This document shows positions 26,214 to 35,125 of a stretch of DNA of 35,125 nucleotides, one piece after another. The notes below the pieces were generated by a model. It searched no databases. It worked only from the letters and a program-made list of their open reading frames with translations, and was not told the origin of the DNA. Every line of letters starts with the position of its first letter. The stretch's first letter is position 1. This stretch comes from Pseudomonadota bacterium (GTDB taxonomy: Bacteria; Myxococcota_A; UBA9042; GCA-2863065): assembly GCA_002863065.1 (NCBI GenBank), contig PKDL01000112.1, positions 1-35,125 on the forward strand, read 5' to 3'. Both the position numbers and the translations under genes were made by a program.

Positions 26214-27887
26214 GTGGGTGTGAAAGTTCGGCTGGAAAATTTCGTCCCGTATGACCAAAGCCTCCAATGGACGCTCCATGCGGATTATTTTAAGGCGAAA
26301 GGGCGCTCAGCCTGGACCGACAACATCATCCCATACGCTGCGACCAACAATGCCCCACTCGCTCGACAACACATCCACATACTATTCCGCCTGATCAAAG
26401 AACTGGAAGAAGCGGAGAAAATAGACGCATGCGAAGGCATTGCTATTCTGGAAGTAGGGGCTGGTTCCGGGCAGTTCTCGATACAGATATTTGAAGCGCT
26501 TGCGCATGATTTCGGAGATGCTGGTCGACGGCTCAGAGAACGCATCACCTGGATCCTGAGTGATTTCTCGGAAAGAACACTTCAGGAAGCGACGGAGACC
26601 AAACACGTGGCCTCACTGGTCGCAGAAGGTAGAGTTGTTCCCGCCCTATACGACGCATCGGGGCAAGAGCCAATGCGCCGTCTTGACGGCCAGACACTTC
26701 AAGGCCAGGTGATTGCTGTCGTCGCCTCATATCTGGGTTGCGTCCTGCCATTCCGATACTTTCGCAAGCAAGACAACCATTGGACAGAGTGCTGGGCATC
26801 TCTTTCGGCAGAAATAGAAGGTAACGACCTCGATGCCCAGACGGTGCTTGATAGCATTCGTGGGGGTATCACATCGCCAGTGTGGTCCCAGCTATCGCTG
26901 GAACTCGATTGGCGACCAGTAACATTGGAAGACGCATTCGACGACCCGACCCATGCCAGGGTCATCAACGATGCAACTGAAGCAATGGATGAATCGACCG
27001 TCGGATACCCAACCGTGCTCTTCGATGCTCTGGTCCGCTGGAAGAAATTGTTGGTGGACGGAGGATTGGTGTTTCTAAGTGATCTCGGAAAACACTCGTC
27101 ATTGTCTTTGGCCGGCCATGAAGACCCAAACCCGACCATTTACGGAAACACACTAAACCATTCCGTTTGCTTCGCTCTTCTTGAGCCATTAGCACGCCAC
27201 TCTAACTTCGGTCTGTTGCGTACGGTAGATGCGCTTGGCCAGCTGCAACAAGCGATTTGTAAGCATGGTCCACCCCTCAGCCAGGGATTAGAGGATACAT
27301 TCCGGACTTGGTATGTAGAGTCTACCGAGCATCAAGACCTTCTAGATTTTGAAAAGGCGGGTCGAGATGCTTACGAAAACAGTGACTACCGACGCTCCAT
27401 GCGACTGTATCGAAAGTGCCTTGCACTTTCTCCTCGGGACCCTGACCTCTACTATGGTTTAGGGCGGTCATGTCTCGCCGGAGGATATTTTTCCGAAGCG
27501 ATTGAAACAATGATGGCTGGTTTCAATTACGACCCGGACTTGCGATTAGATTTCGATTTCCATTTAGGTCGCGCCTGTGCCTCATTGGGCTACCACCACA
27601 AAGCGTTGGAGTGGTACACGCACTCCGTACGCCGGGATCCCCACCCGGTGACCTTTGCTAACATGGCTGAAACGCACTTTCTCTTGGAAAACTATGACGC
27701 GGCGTATCTGCAGTGGCGCGAAGCACTAACGATGGATCCCGTCTACCCGGCAGCCTTGGAAGGCATGGAGCGGCTGAAGCAAATCTTCTTTCAACAACGC
27801 ATCGCCACCCTGGATGAAACTGGACCGGATGAACTCAGACTTGCACCGGGGCAAGACACATCGGGCAAAACAGTAGAGACCGAATAG
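26214..27887 (+). CDS. Class I SAM-dependent methyltransferase-like domain fused to TPR repeats
   Basis: GIAILEVGAGSGQFSIQIFEAL resembles motif I of class I methyltransferases. C-terminal DAYENSDYRRSMRLYRKCLALSPRDPDLYYGLGRSCLAGGYFSEAIETMMAGFNYDP and following segments are TPR-like. Confidence 0.75.
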   Translation: MGVKVRLENFVPYDQSLQWTLHADYFKAKGRSAWTDNIIPYAATNNAPLARQHIHILFRLIKELEEAEKIDACEGIAILEVGAGSGQFSIQIFEALAHDFGDAGRRLRERITWILSDFSERTLQEATETKHVASLVAEGRVVPALYDASGQEPMRRLDGQTLQGQVIAVVASYLGCVLPFRYFRKQDNHWTECWASLSAEIEGNDLDAQTVLDSIRGGITSPVWSQLSLELDWRPVTLEDAFDDPTHARVINDATEAMDESTVGYPTVLFDALVRWKKLLVDGGLVFLSDLGKHSSLSLAGHEDPNPTIYGNTLNHSVCFALLEPLARHSNFGLLRTVDALGQLQQAICKHGPPLSQGLEDTFRTWYVESTEHQDLLDFEKAGRDAYENSDYRRSMRLYRKCLALSPRDPDLYYGLGRSCLAGGYFSEAIETMMAGFNYDPDLRLDFDFHLGRACASLGYHHKALEWYTHSVRRDPHPVTFANMAETHFLLENYDAAYLQWREALTMDPVYPAALEGMERLKQIFFQQRIATLDETGPDELRLAPGQDTSGKTVETE

Positions 27888-27906
27888 CCGTTCGTAGCGC
27901 AAGGAA

Positions 27907-28665
27907 TTAGAGTCGACATCTCCAAAATTCTTCGACCAGCTTCGCCATCTCTTCGGGCGATTCCAAATGCGCGGCATGACCAGCCTCTAAAGTCGCGTGC
28001 TCAGCTGCAGGCCAGCGTTCTGCGAGGTCCGCTGCGAGCTCGGTATATTTTGTATCCTCAGCCCCCGTGACCAACAGTGTTGGTACTTCCATTCGACAAA
28101 TTAATTCCGCTTCTGGTCTGACAACGCCCTGACCAAAGTATTTCAACGCATCCACTAGTCCATCGAGTGCATTATCGAGCCGCCGCAAGGCCTGTTCTTC
28201 CCGGTACGGAGAAGCAATGCGCTGCTGCGTGTTTATGAGAGGGCGCTGAGCCCACTCCTGATGAAATGCAGAGACGCCAATGTCGCGTATCCTGGCGGCA
28301 AGCTGCTGGTCAGCCAGCTGTCGAGCCCGTCTCTTCTCGGCACCCTCTATTCCGGGAACAGCGCCAATGATAACGGCCCCAGCGAGAGGCAGTCCCCGGC
28401 TAATCGCTTGGTAGACCAACCGCCCACCCATAGAATAACCCATCAGCACGTCGTTTGGCCTGAGTACATGCGATAACCAGGCGCAGAGACTGTCTGCTTG
28501 GTAAGAAAACGTGGCTGGGTCGTACTCTGTACCCGCACAGCCAGGCCAAGTCAGCGGCGTCCAAGACCAGTCCGACATCCGATGAATGAGCGGTGCATAG
28601 TCCGCACCGGAGCCTCCAAAGCCTGGGATAGCAACAATACGAGGATATGCTAGAGCGCTGCTCAC
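27907..28665 (-). CDS. Alpha/beta hydrolase, MenH-like
   Basis: IPGFGGSGADYAPL, GYSMGGRLVYQA (nucleophile elbow), VPTLLVTGAEDTKY, GHAAHLESPEEMAKLVEEF. GTG start overlaps the upstream stop (GTGA at 28662-28665). Confidence 0.85.
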   Translation of the reverse strand: MSSALAYPRIVAIPGFGGSGADYAPLIHRMSDWSWTPLTWPGCAGTEYDPATFSYQADSLCAWLSHVLRPNDVLMGYSMGGRLVYQAISRGLPLAGAVIIGAVPGIEGAEKRRARQLADQQLAARIRDIGVSAFHQEWAQRPLINTQQRIASPYREEQALRRLDNALDGLVDALKYFGQGVVRPEAELICRMEVPTLLVTGAEDTKYTELAADLAERWPAAEHATLEAGHAAHLESPEEMAKLVEEFWRCRL

Positions 28666-29969
28666 CTAGGCTCCGTTGGGGTGTTTATAATGGGGATCCA
28701 GAGATCCCCCCATTGTCCTGTGGCTCGTAGCTGAGAGAAGACACTATTCAGTCCCCACTGGAGCCGGTTCAATAAGAGCCACTCAGGCGGCATCGTGGTT
28801 TTGAACTTGTTCGGATTCTTCACAATCAATCGTTGATAACTCTCTAAAACGTACTCATTCGTGTAGGTGAATGGCTCCGTGCTTAAAAAAGGACGGTATA
28901 GGTATTTCAAAGATTGCCAAGAAGACTCCCAGTCATATCCTCGCTCGGTTGCGATCCAGCCTAGTGCTCGAAAGGCATCTGGGAATGCATCTCGGTCGCC
29001 CTGCATAATGATGTTCGCTAACAGCTTCCACCGATCGATGAAGTCGACCTCAAATCGTCTCACGCAGCCGAAATCGAGAAAGGTCACATCTCCATTCGGA
29101 TGCACAAGGTAATTGCCTGGATGAGGGTCGCCATTGAACACCGCAAACTGAAACAAACACCGGAAACAGGACTCGAAGATAACAGCAGCGACGCGGTTGA
29201 GAGTATCCTGGTCGAGCTTGGTCGTTGCGTCTTTCAAGGACATCCCAGAATCTAGCTCGCTGGTTAGCACCGTTTTACTCGAGTGTGACGCCAGAATATT
29301 AGGCACCCGAGCACCGTCCACATTCGTCAGAAGCTGTGAGAATAGGCGCTGATTTTCTGCTTCTCGAATGTAGTCACATTCCTCAAGCATGCGGCCACGC
29401 AACTCAGCGACTAGGCTTCGTCCGTCAAGCGGCCCAATGGTCAGTGCAAGGCGGGCGAGGCTACCAAGAGTATCGAGATCAGACCGTAAGGCATCAGCGA
29501 TCCCCGGATATTGAACTTTGACTGCTACGTCGACGCCAGCAACCCGAGCTCGGTGTACCTGGCCGATGGATGCAGCAGCAAACGGTATGGTGTCGAATGA
29601 TTCGAAGCAATCTTCAACCGGCGCCCCCAGTCCCCGTTCAACCTCTCCCCGTACGACTGACCAATCCAACGGTGTACTGTTCGCCTGTAATTCAGACAGA
29701 ATCGCTTGCGCCTCTGGAGGTAAAGCACCTTCCAAATAGCTCGCCATCTGTCCAAACTTCATGACGAGCCCTTTCAATTCATTCATCTCTTGCAGTAGTA
29801 GATGCGCCTTATCGGTGGATTTACTTGAGGAACGTGTCGGGACCCCAAGCGCACGAGTTGCCATCGAAACGCCCGCTTTGGATGCTATCTTTGCGGTTCT
29901 CATGGTTCTACCACGAAACCCGCTAGCAAGTTGTCGCAATGAAGACGATTTCGAAGGTGGGTCGGTCAT
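28662..29969 (-). CDS. ABC1/AarF/UbiB-family atypical kinase
   Basis: LKGLVMKFGQMASYLEGALPPEAQAILSELQ, IPFAAASIGQVHRARVAGVDVAVKVQYPGI, FNGDPHPGNYLVHPNGDVTFLDFGCVRRF: hallmark family motifs. Confidence 0.93.
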   Translation of the reverse strand: MTDPPSKSSSLRQLASGFRGRTMRTAKIASKAGVSMATRALGVPTRSSSKSTDKAHLLLQEMNELKGLVMKFGQMASYLEGALPPEAQAILSELQANSTPLDWSVVRGEVERGLGAPVEDCFESFDTIPFAAASIGQVHRARVAGVDVAVKVQYPGIADALRSDLDTLGSLARLALTIGPLDGRSLVAELRGRMLEECDYIREAENQRLFSQLLTNVDGARVPNILASHSSKTVLTSELDSGMSLKDATTKLDQDTLNRVAAVIFESCFRCLFQFAVFNGDPHPGNYLVHPNGDVTFLDFGCVRRFEVDFIDRWKLLANIIMQGDRDAFPDAFRALGWIATERGYDWESSWQSLKYLYRPFLSTEPFTYTNEYVLESYQRLIVKNPNKFKTTMPPEWLLLNRLQWGLNSVFSQLRATGQWGDLWIPIINTPTEPR

Positions 29970-30033
29970 GTGACTATAGTACTGAACATCAGGATGATGT
30001 CTGGAAGCACATCACGATCTACCGCAATTTTCT

Positions 30034-30420
30034 TCAACCTACTTCTAACCATCCCCAAGCGTCAGGGTAGAAGGTAAATGAAACGCCAGATATCGCCACA
30101 ATCCCAAAACTCACTTCACTTGTAGGCATAGTGCATCGGTCCGCAAAATACATTGCTGCACGCCACTGTCGCCGCCGCCGCTTGCGATCCACTGCAGCCT
30201 CCGGTGCACCAAATTGAGACGACACACGCGATTTTACTTCAATAATATAAAGGACCTCTTTCCGCCATGCGACGATGTCAACTTCAACTCCGTAGGCACG
30301 GGTGTTTTGGTGAAGCACTCGGAACCCGTGGCATCGCAGAAACCATGCGGCAGCCAGTTCACTGAGAGCGCCGCGATGTCGATAACTTATACGGTTCAAA
30401 AACCGCCGGAAACGCTGCAT
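30034..30420 (-). CDS. UPF0102/YraN-family protein (restriction-endonuclease-like fold)
   Basis: From ATG at 30420: MQRFRRFLNRISYRHRGALSELAAAWFLRCHGFRVLHQNTRAYGVEVDIVAWRKEVLYIIEVKSRVSSQFGAPEAAVDRKRRRRQWRAA. Track extends to 30549 but the extra N-terminus does not resemble the family. Confidence 0.85.
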   Translation of the reverse strand: MQRFRRFLNRISYRHRGALSELAAAWFLRCHGFRVLHQNTRAYGVEVDIVAWRKEVLYIIEVKSRVSSQFGAPEAAVDRKRRRRQWRAAMYFADRCTMPTSEVSFGIVAISGVSFTFYPDAWGWLEVG

Positions 30421-30584
30421 AGAAACTACAACAATCAAGATATATTCCAAGCTCGACTCGTGTGCAGTACACCGAAGTCGGGTTCTAATATGGTACCCCA
30501 TGTCGCAGAATGAATCCCGAATGAGCGTATCTCCCGTACTGATCCTCAATCTCCCCTGAAAAAGGTTCCTGCCTCTGCTACCCA

Positions 30585-31523
30585 GTGGTAAGTGAGCACG
30601 GTACAGTCAGCAGGGTGAAGGTTATAAACACGGCTCAGACATGGCGCTCCATCCTCTTTTTTTTGATTGGTATTCACTACTGTGCAGTAGCTACAGGAAC
30701 GCCAAGCAGCTCACGCATTCAGTTCCCAGTGCAACACCCCACATCACCCACGACTTGTGTGTATTCGGGAGTGTTTCCCCTCGCTGGTGAAAATGGCAGC
30801 TGGAAGCTCAATTCGCTTGCACATGGTGAGTATACGACCGAACTACAGTCACCATCACACATCAGCGGAATCCTAAACGGGCGAGTGCCCGAATCAGCAT
30901 CAACGCAAATTTTATCGGTACAAATGCGTGCTACCGAACGGCTGAAGGGACGAATCCTGGATGGACGAAATGAGACAGTAGTCGAGCTGCAAATTGAATC
31001 TGACTCACTGACTTATTCCGGTGTCGTAAAAACCCAGCAAGTATGCGACCACCCGGCAGGGGTAGTGAAGTCCAATACGCCTATCCATTGCAAAGCGACT
31101 ACTCGGGACGCCTGGACACTGACGGGTAGTCTGACGAGGAGCGGCTCACTGGAAGATACTTCGACATATACAATCCAATTTCTAAAACGAGACAGGGTCA
31201 CCGTTCCCTGGAACACAACCATCGACGCAGATGTCATTGAAACCATTTGGGACGATGGACTAACGGAATGGCGTTGGTACAACCCTGAACAGCCGTGGTG
31301 CCCCATTCGCGTCGAAAGGCGCCGACTCGACCGCGTCGTCGGTACGGACCTGCTTATGTCGATTGAAACGGCTGCGCCCGTAAAGATCATTCCACGGCGG
31401 GGGAACCTAGACCTCATAAACATGGCATACCGACTCCTAATCTTCGGGATCATAACGATAGGTGCTGCATTTGCGCTCGCATGGGTAGCTGGTAAACGGC
31501 GAAAACAGCCACCTGCCAATTAA
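30585..31523 (+). CDS. Hypothetical exported protein with C-terminal transmembrane anchor
   Basis: N-terminal hydrophobic segment SILFFLIGIHYCAVATGTP and C-terminal LLIFGIITIGAAFALAWVAGKRRKQPPAN (TM followed by positive charges). Confidence 0.7.
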   Translation: MVSEHGTVSRVKVINTAQTWRSILFFLIGIHYCAVATGTPSSSRIQFPVQHPTSPTTCVYSGVFPLAGENGSWKLNSLAHGEYTTELQSPSHISGILNGRVPESASTQILSVQMRATERLKGRILDGRNETVVELQIESDSLTYSGVVKTQQVCDHPAGVVKSNTPIHCKATTRDAWTLTGSLTRSGSLEDTSTYTIQFLKRDRVTVPWNTTIDADVIETIWDDGLTEWRWYNPEQPWCPIRVERRRLDRVVGTDLLMSIETAAPVKIIPRRGNLDLINMAYRLLIFGIITIGAAFALAWVAGKRRKQPPAN

Positions 31524-31730
31524 GAACTCACAGGCGTGGATCCTTTTCCTCATGTTTTTAATTCTGATAGCCGATTGACTGACCGGTATAGGAAAATTTA
31601 TCTGTGTGTGATGGTTCGGATATAACAGTATCTAGGGACTAGACGACCTATACTCTGTGCCATAACAAAATACCGTCTCGCACGGCGGTACGCGTGGGAC
31701 GCGAAAGACTTAGGACGGGTAACAGCGAAA

Positions 31731-32606
31731 GTGGACGCCAAAACTCGAATCACAACGGTCAAAGGCATTGTAGACGCCGCACACCATGACGGTCAGGTCT
31801 GCCTCGTTGTGATCTATGGCACCACGCTGGGCCGTAAGTATGACCTGACAGACGATGTTGTCACTCTTGGCAGAGACCAAAGCAACAATATCGTGCTGGA
31901 CGTGGATAGTGTGTCGAGACGGCACGCTCGGATTGAATCGTTCGGTAAAGACCGATTCCTAGTGGATCTGAACAGCACCAACGGCACGTACCTAAACGAC
32001 ATACTGGCAGTCCGCGAAAAATTGAAAAACGGCGACCTCGTCAAGGTCGGTGACACCATCTTCAAGTATCTTGCTGGCGCAAATATCGAGTCAGCGTACC
32101 ACGAAGAAATTTATACAATGACCGTGACGGATGGTCTCACTCAGATACCGAACAAACGGTATCTTTTAGAATACCTGGAACGCGAGTTTAGTCGCGCCCG
32201 ACGGTACGGCCGCAACCTCTCATGTGTCATGCTCGATATTGATCGGTTCAAACACGTCAACGACGAGTTCGGTCATCTTACCGGGGACTATATACTCAAG
32301 GAACTCGCTCGAGCTATCCGACGACGAATCCGGCGAGAAGAGATGTTCGCACGGTTCGGGGGCGAAGAGTTTTGTATCGTACTTCCCGAATCGGATCATG
32401 AAGCGGTTTGCGAGTTCGCTAATACTATCCGGCGGCTCATTGAGGGGCATGTATTCGAATTCGAAAATAGCCGTATCCCAGTCACTGTAAGCGTGGGAAT
32501 CGGCCACCTAACAAGCGACATGAAAGACCCCATTGAACTACTGAAGGCAGCAGACGACCAGCTGTACCAAGCAAAGCGTGCAGGCCGCAATCGCGTATGC
32601 GGATAG
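31731..32606 (+). CDS. FHA-GGDEF protein (putative diguanylate cyclase)
   Basis: FHA: VTLGRDQSNNIVLDVDSVSRRHARI...NSTNGTYLND. GGDEF: LDIDRFKHVNDEFGHLTGDYILKELA, FARFGGEEFCIVLPE. Confidence 0.93.
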   Translation: MDAKTRITTVKGIVDAAHHDGQVCLVVIYGTTLGRKYDLTDDVVTLGRDQSNNIVLDVDSVSRRHARIESFGKDRFLVDLNSTNGTYLNDILAVREKLKNGDLVKVGDTIFKYLAGANIESAYHEEIYTMTVTDGLTQIPNKRYLLEYLEREFSRARRYGRNLSCVMLDIDRFKHVNDEFGHLTGDYILKELARAIRRRIRREEMFARFGGEEFCIVLPESDHEAVCEFANTIRRLIEGHVFEFENSRIPVTVSVGIGHLTSDMKDPIELLKAADDQLYQAKRAGRNRVCG

Positions 32607-32734
32607 TGTACGGACCGCTCCGCACTGAACTCTATTTAAAGCCCTCGGAGTTTTTGACCTCTGCTAATGTATTCGAACCACACAGGTGGCTTTCACTCGT
32701 CGCCAATGGGCCGGTGTGCTAGCGTGCGAGCGCC

Positions 32735-33832
32735 ATGGCAGCGCATAACAAGCTACTAGATGAACGATCCAGAGCGGTCCTAAGAGCGGCGGTGGAGGCA
32801 TACATTAATTCGGCCGAGCCCGTTGCATCCCGAACAATCGGCCGCAATGCACTGCCAATGAGCTCAGCATCAATACGGTCGCTTATGTCGAGACTAGAAG
32901 CGAGGGGCCTGCTATTTCAACCACATACATCTGCGGGTCGAGTTCCCACCTCCAGCGGCTACCGCTACTACGTTGATGAGCTGATGCGCCCTGTCAACCT
33001 GACGTCGGCTCAGCAAGGAAAGGTGCACATTGCAGTGCATGGAACTAGCCTTCGGCCGTTGATGAGGGCGTCAGCCGATGCGCTGGCATCTGCCATGGGC
33101 CTGGTGGGGTTTGCAATGGCGGTATCAAAAGACGACGACTTACATCGACACATCGAACTGGTCCGCCTGAGAGAATCTCAACTGCTTGCAATCCACGCCA
33201 CATGGAGTGGCGCTGTCTTTCACAAAGTGGTGCGTTTAGAGCGCGACGTATCTCAACAAACAATGGATCGAGCACAAAACTACCTGAACGAACGATTTGG
33301 TGGGTTGTCACGCGAAGCAATGCGTGGACTCGTCGATAATGAATGCAAGCGTTCCGATGTCATCCCGGGCTCACTTAGAGACCGGGCCATCCAACTTGCT
33401 GACATAGCACTACCTAAGCGATTCGCGCCTGACTTGGATATTGCGATCGGAGGGCAACACCATCTGTTAAGTCTTCCCGAGTTTTCCAGTGGAGCCATGG
33501 CGGGTCCGGTACTAGAAGCCTTAGAACCACCGGATACCTGGCGCACGATGCTTGATGCGTTTCGAGAAAATTACGATGACCCGGATGTTCCATCCCTGGA
33601 AAGTAGCCCCGAGACCGCAGTGTTGATTGGACCCGAGGTCCCAATACGAGAATTAGCGGCGTGTACATTTGTGGCTGGCCGGCTATCGTGGGGTGACGGA
33701 GTTGATGGGTCCGTCGGATTGGTAGGACCAATGCGGCTCGCGTATGCCAGTGCTATCGCCGTTGTTGGTTTTTTACGACATGCCATCCGCCGGAAAATTG
33801 GAATGCCGCTACCATTTTCATCCGAGCCATAA
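32735..33832 (+). CDS. hrcA: Heat-inducible transcription repressor HrcA
   Basis: LDERSRAVLRAAVEAYINSAEPVASRTIGRNALPMSSASIRSLMSRLEARGLLFQPHTSAGRVPTSSGYRYYVDELM is a canonical HrcA N-terminus; grpE follows. Confidence 0.93.
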   Translation: MAAHNKLLDERSRAVLRAAVEAYINSAEPVASRTIGRNALPMSSASIRSLMSRLEARGLLFQPHTSAGRVPTSSGYRYYVDELMRPVNLTSAQQGKVHIAVHGTSLRPLMRASADALASAMGLVGFAMAVSKDDDLHRHIELVRLRESQLLAIHATWSGAVFHKVVRLERDVSQQTMDRAQNYLNERFGGLSREAMRGLVDNECKRSDVIPGSLRDRAIQLADIALPKRFAPDLDIAIGGQHHLLSLPEFSSGAMAGPVLEALEPPDTWRTMLDAFRENYDDPDVPSLESSPETAVLIGPEVPIRELAACTFVAGRLSWGDGVDGSVGLVGPMRLAYASAIAVVGFLRHAIRRKIGMPLPFSSEP

Positions 33833-33926
33833 GTAAGTAAGATTTATTGATACTATTCGATATCTTGCGCATCAATAGATGGTAAGGACCACGCCGACGG
33901 GAAGCAGTTAGACGAAGGACGAATCC

Positions 33927-34979
33927 TTGACTGACGACAAGCAGATGAAAAGCATGACCCTCGAAGGCGCCGACAACCTGGCCGCGCTCATGAACCAACT
34001 TGAGTCGATCGACTTGGACGCAGAGGTGCGTAAGCTAGGCTTAGAACCCTCCTCATCAACGGAAGAAACCGTTGGTAGGGGACAAGCCTCATCCCTACCG
34101 ACTGAGTCGGCACCAATGAAGAACAGCGCGGCTGAGCGTATGTTGTCACCGGAAAGCATTGCACCGCCGACCGCCCGAACGATACCGTCAGCTGCACTGA
34201 AAGCGCCTCGCCCGCACATGCAGGAACAGCGGTTTCCACCACCCGGCTCGGATATGATAAATCAACCGACGCCGACGGCATCGGATACCAGTACAGAGGT
34301 TGCCGCCCTGCGAGAGCAATCACGCCGCCAAGCCGCGAAGTTTGATAATTACCGAAAGCGAATATCGCGAGAAAAAGCGGATGCAGTACAATTCGCTAAC
34401 GAACGCCTTATAAAAGACTTATTGCCATCCCTCGATAACTTGTCACTGGCACTTGAGCACCTCGATACGACGAATAAGGAGCAGCTCGCTCTAGGCGTAA
34501 AGATGACCATGGATATGCTCACAAGCGCCCTCAGTCGTCATGGACTAGAAGGGTTTGACTCACTGAGCAAGGTATTCGACCCGAGGTACCATCAGGCACT
34601 AAATCAAGTCGACGACCCGTCAGTACCGGCAAATACAGTCGTCAAAGTCGCTCAGCGTGGGTACACGCTACACGGGCGTCTAATGCGACCGGCGTTAGTA
34701 ACGGTCGCCGTCGGCAGCACTACTACGTCTGCCAATACCGCTGCTCCGGCAGACCGCGAGCCTCAGTCCGATGTGGCGGAAGAAGACCTTCTAGACCTGG
34801 AGCTTGAGCTGGATTCTGCTGAAATTGACGATAAGTCTGAGGTCGAGCAGGCCAGTGAAGCAATCGCTGCCCAGCCTGAGTCAGTACAGGAACCTGACGC
34901 CGGCACCGAAGCAGGGAACGACGAGTATGATCTTGAGGACCTCCAAGATGCGTTAGACGCGTTCCTCTCGGGAGACTGA
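33927..34979 (+). CDS. grpE: GrpE nucleotide exchange factor with long N- and C-terminal extensions
   Basis: Core: QAAKFDNYRKRISREKADAVQFANERLIKDLLPSLDNLSLALEH...SRHGLEGFDSLSKVFDPRYHQALNQVDDPSVPANTVVKVAQRGYTLHGRLMRPALVTVAVG. TTG start at 33927. Confidence 0.92.
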   Translation: MTDDKQMKSMTLEGADNLAALMNQLESIDLDAEVRKLGLEPSSSTEETVGRGQASSLPTESAPMKNSAAERMLSPESIAPPTARTIPSAALKAPRPHMQEQRFPPPGSDMINQPTPTASDTSTEVAALREQSRRQAAKFDNYRKRISREKADAVQFANERLIKDLLPSLDNLSLALEHLDTTNKEQLALGVKMTMDMLTSALSRHGLEGFDSLSKVFDPRYHQALNQVDDPSVPANTVVKVAQRGYTLHGRLMRPALVTVAVGSTTTSANTAAPADREPQSDVAEEDLLDLELELDSAEIDDKSEVEQASEAIAAQPESVQEPDAGTEAGNDEYDLEDLQDALDAFLSGD

Positions 34980-35125
34980 TCAACCGACCGCAGAGAAGTA
35001 GACGATAATCACTATGTAATGACTTGGTAGTGTAGTTGCATCCCGTGTGGGTGGGTGTGTCTTTTATTGGGTTGCCGTGACCGTACCGTGGTTGACGATA
35101 CGGTGTGTCAGAAGCGATTGACTAG

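Noticed and set aside
30421-30549. N-terminal extension of the YraN-like ORF
   Set aside because: The family-like sequence begins at MQRFRRFLNRISYRHRGALSE; the extension has no similarity and overlaps the probable promoter zone.
31013-31519. Minus-strand 168-aa ORF
   Set aside because: Antisense to the exported hypothetical protein, which has a signal peptide and TM anchor.
31688-31702. CGCGT-GGG-ACGCG hairpin upstream of the FHA-GGDEF gene, considered as a terminator or riboswitch
   Set aside because: Only 5 bp, no T-tract, and no surrounding conserved riboswitch architecture recognised.
35079-35106. Imperfect inverted repeat CCGTACCG...CGATACGG near the right edge
   Set aside because: Eight-base stem with a mismatch and no T-run; insufficient to call a terminator or operator.

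Overview
The window reads as a bacterial chromosome segment, plausibly from a Myxococcota/Bradymonadales-like lineage. That placement rests only on gene content: Cys-rich secreted lipoproteins, FG-GAP/ASPIC and FHA-GGDEF. The first 16.3 kb is dominated by one minus-strand gene encoding a lipoprotein of about 5.3 kDa-residues (5,274-5,286 aa). It is built of roughly 200 Cys/Asp-rich units of ~24 aa (C-x5-CT-x-D-x-C-x5/6-C), which match the 'CTDC' (Dicty_CTDC) repeat known from Dictyostelium extracellular-matrix proteins EcmA/EcmB. Downstream of it, running off the left edge, is a partial GT-C-like membrane protein that the ORF track misses. Divergent from the giant gene is a second Cys-rich lipoprotein (CGxGxC modules plus Kazal-like modules), followed by a small winged-helix-like ORF, an FG-GAP/ASPIC-UnbV protein and a B12-binding-type radical SAM protein. 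Next come a class I/II aminotransferase, a decayed rhomboid protease gene (in-frame stop, frameshift and damaged GxSG motif), and a third Cys-rich lipoprotein with a somatomedin-B-like domain and an internal duplication. The right part is mostly housekeeping: methyltransferase-TPR fusion, MenH-like hydrolase, AarF/UbiB-like kinase, YraN-like protein, a signal/TM hypothetical, FHA-GGDEF, HrcA and an extended GrpE. I saw no rRNA, tRNA, CRISPR array or transposase. The best candidates for something under-described are the giant CTDC-repeat lipoprotein with its higher-order architecture and the surrounding cluster of Cys-rich lipoproteins.
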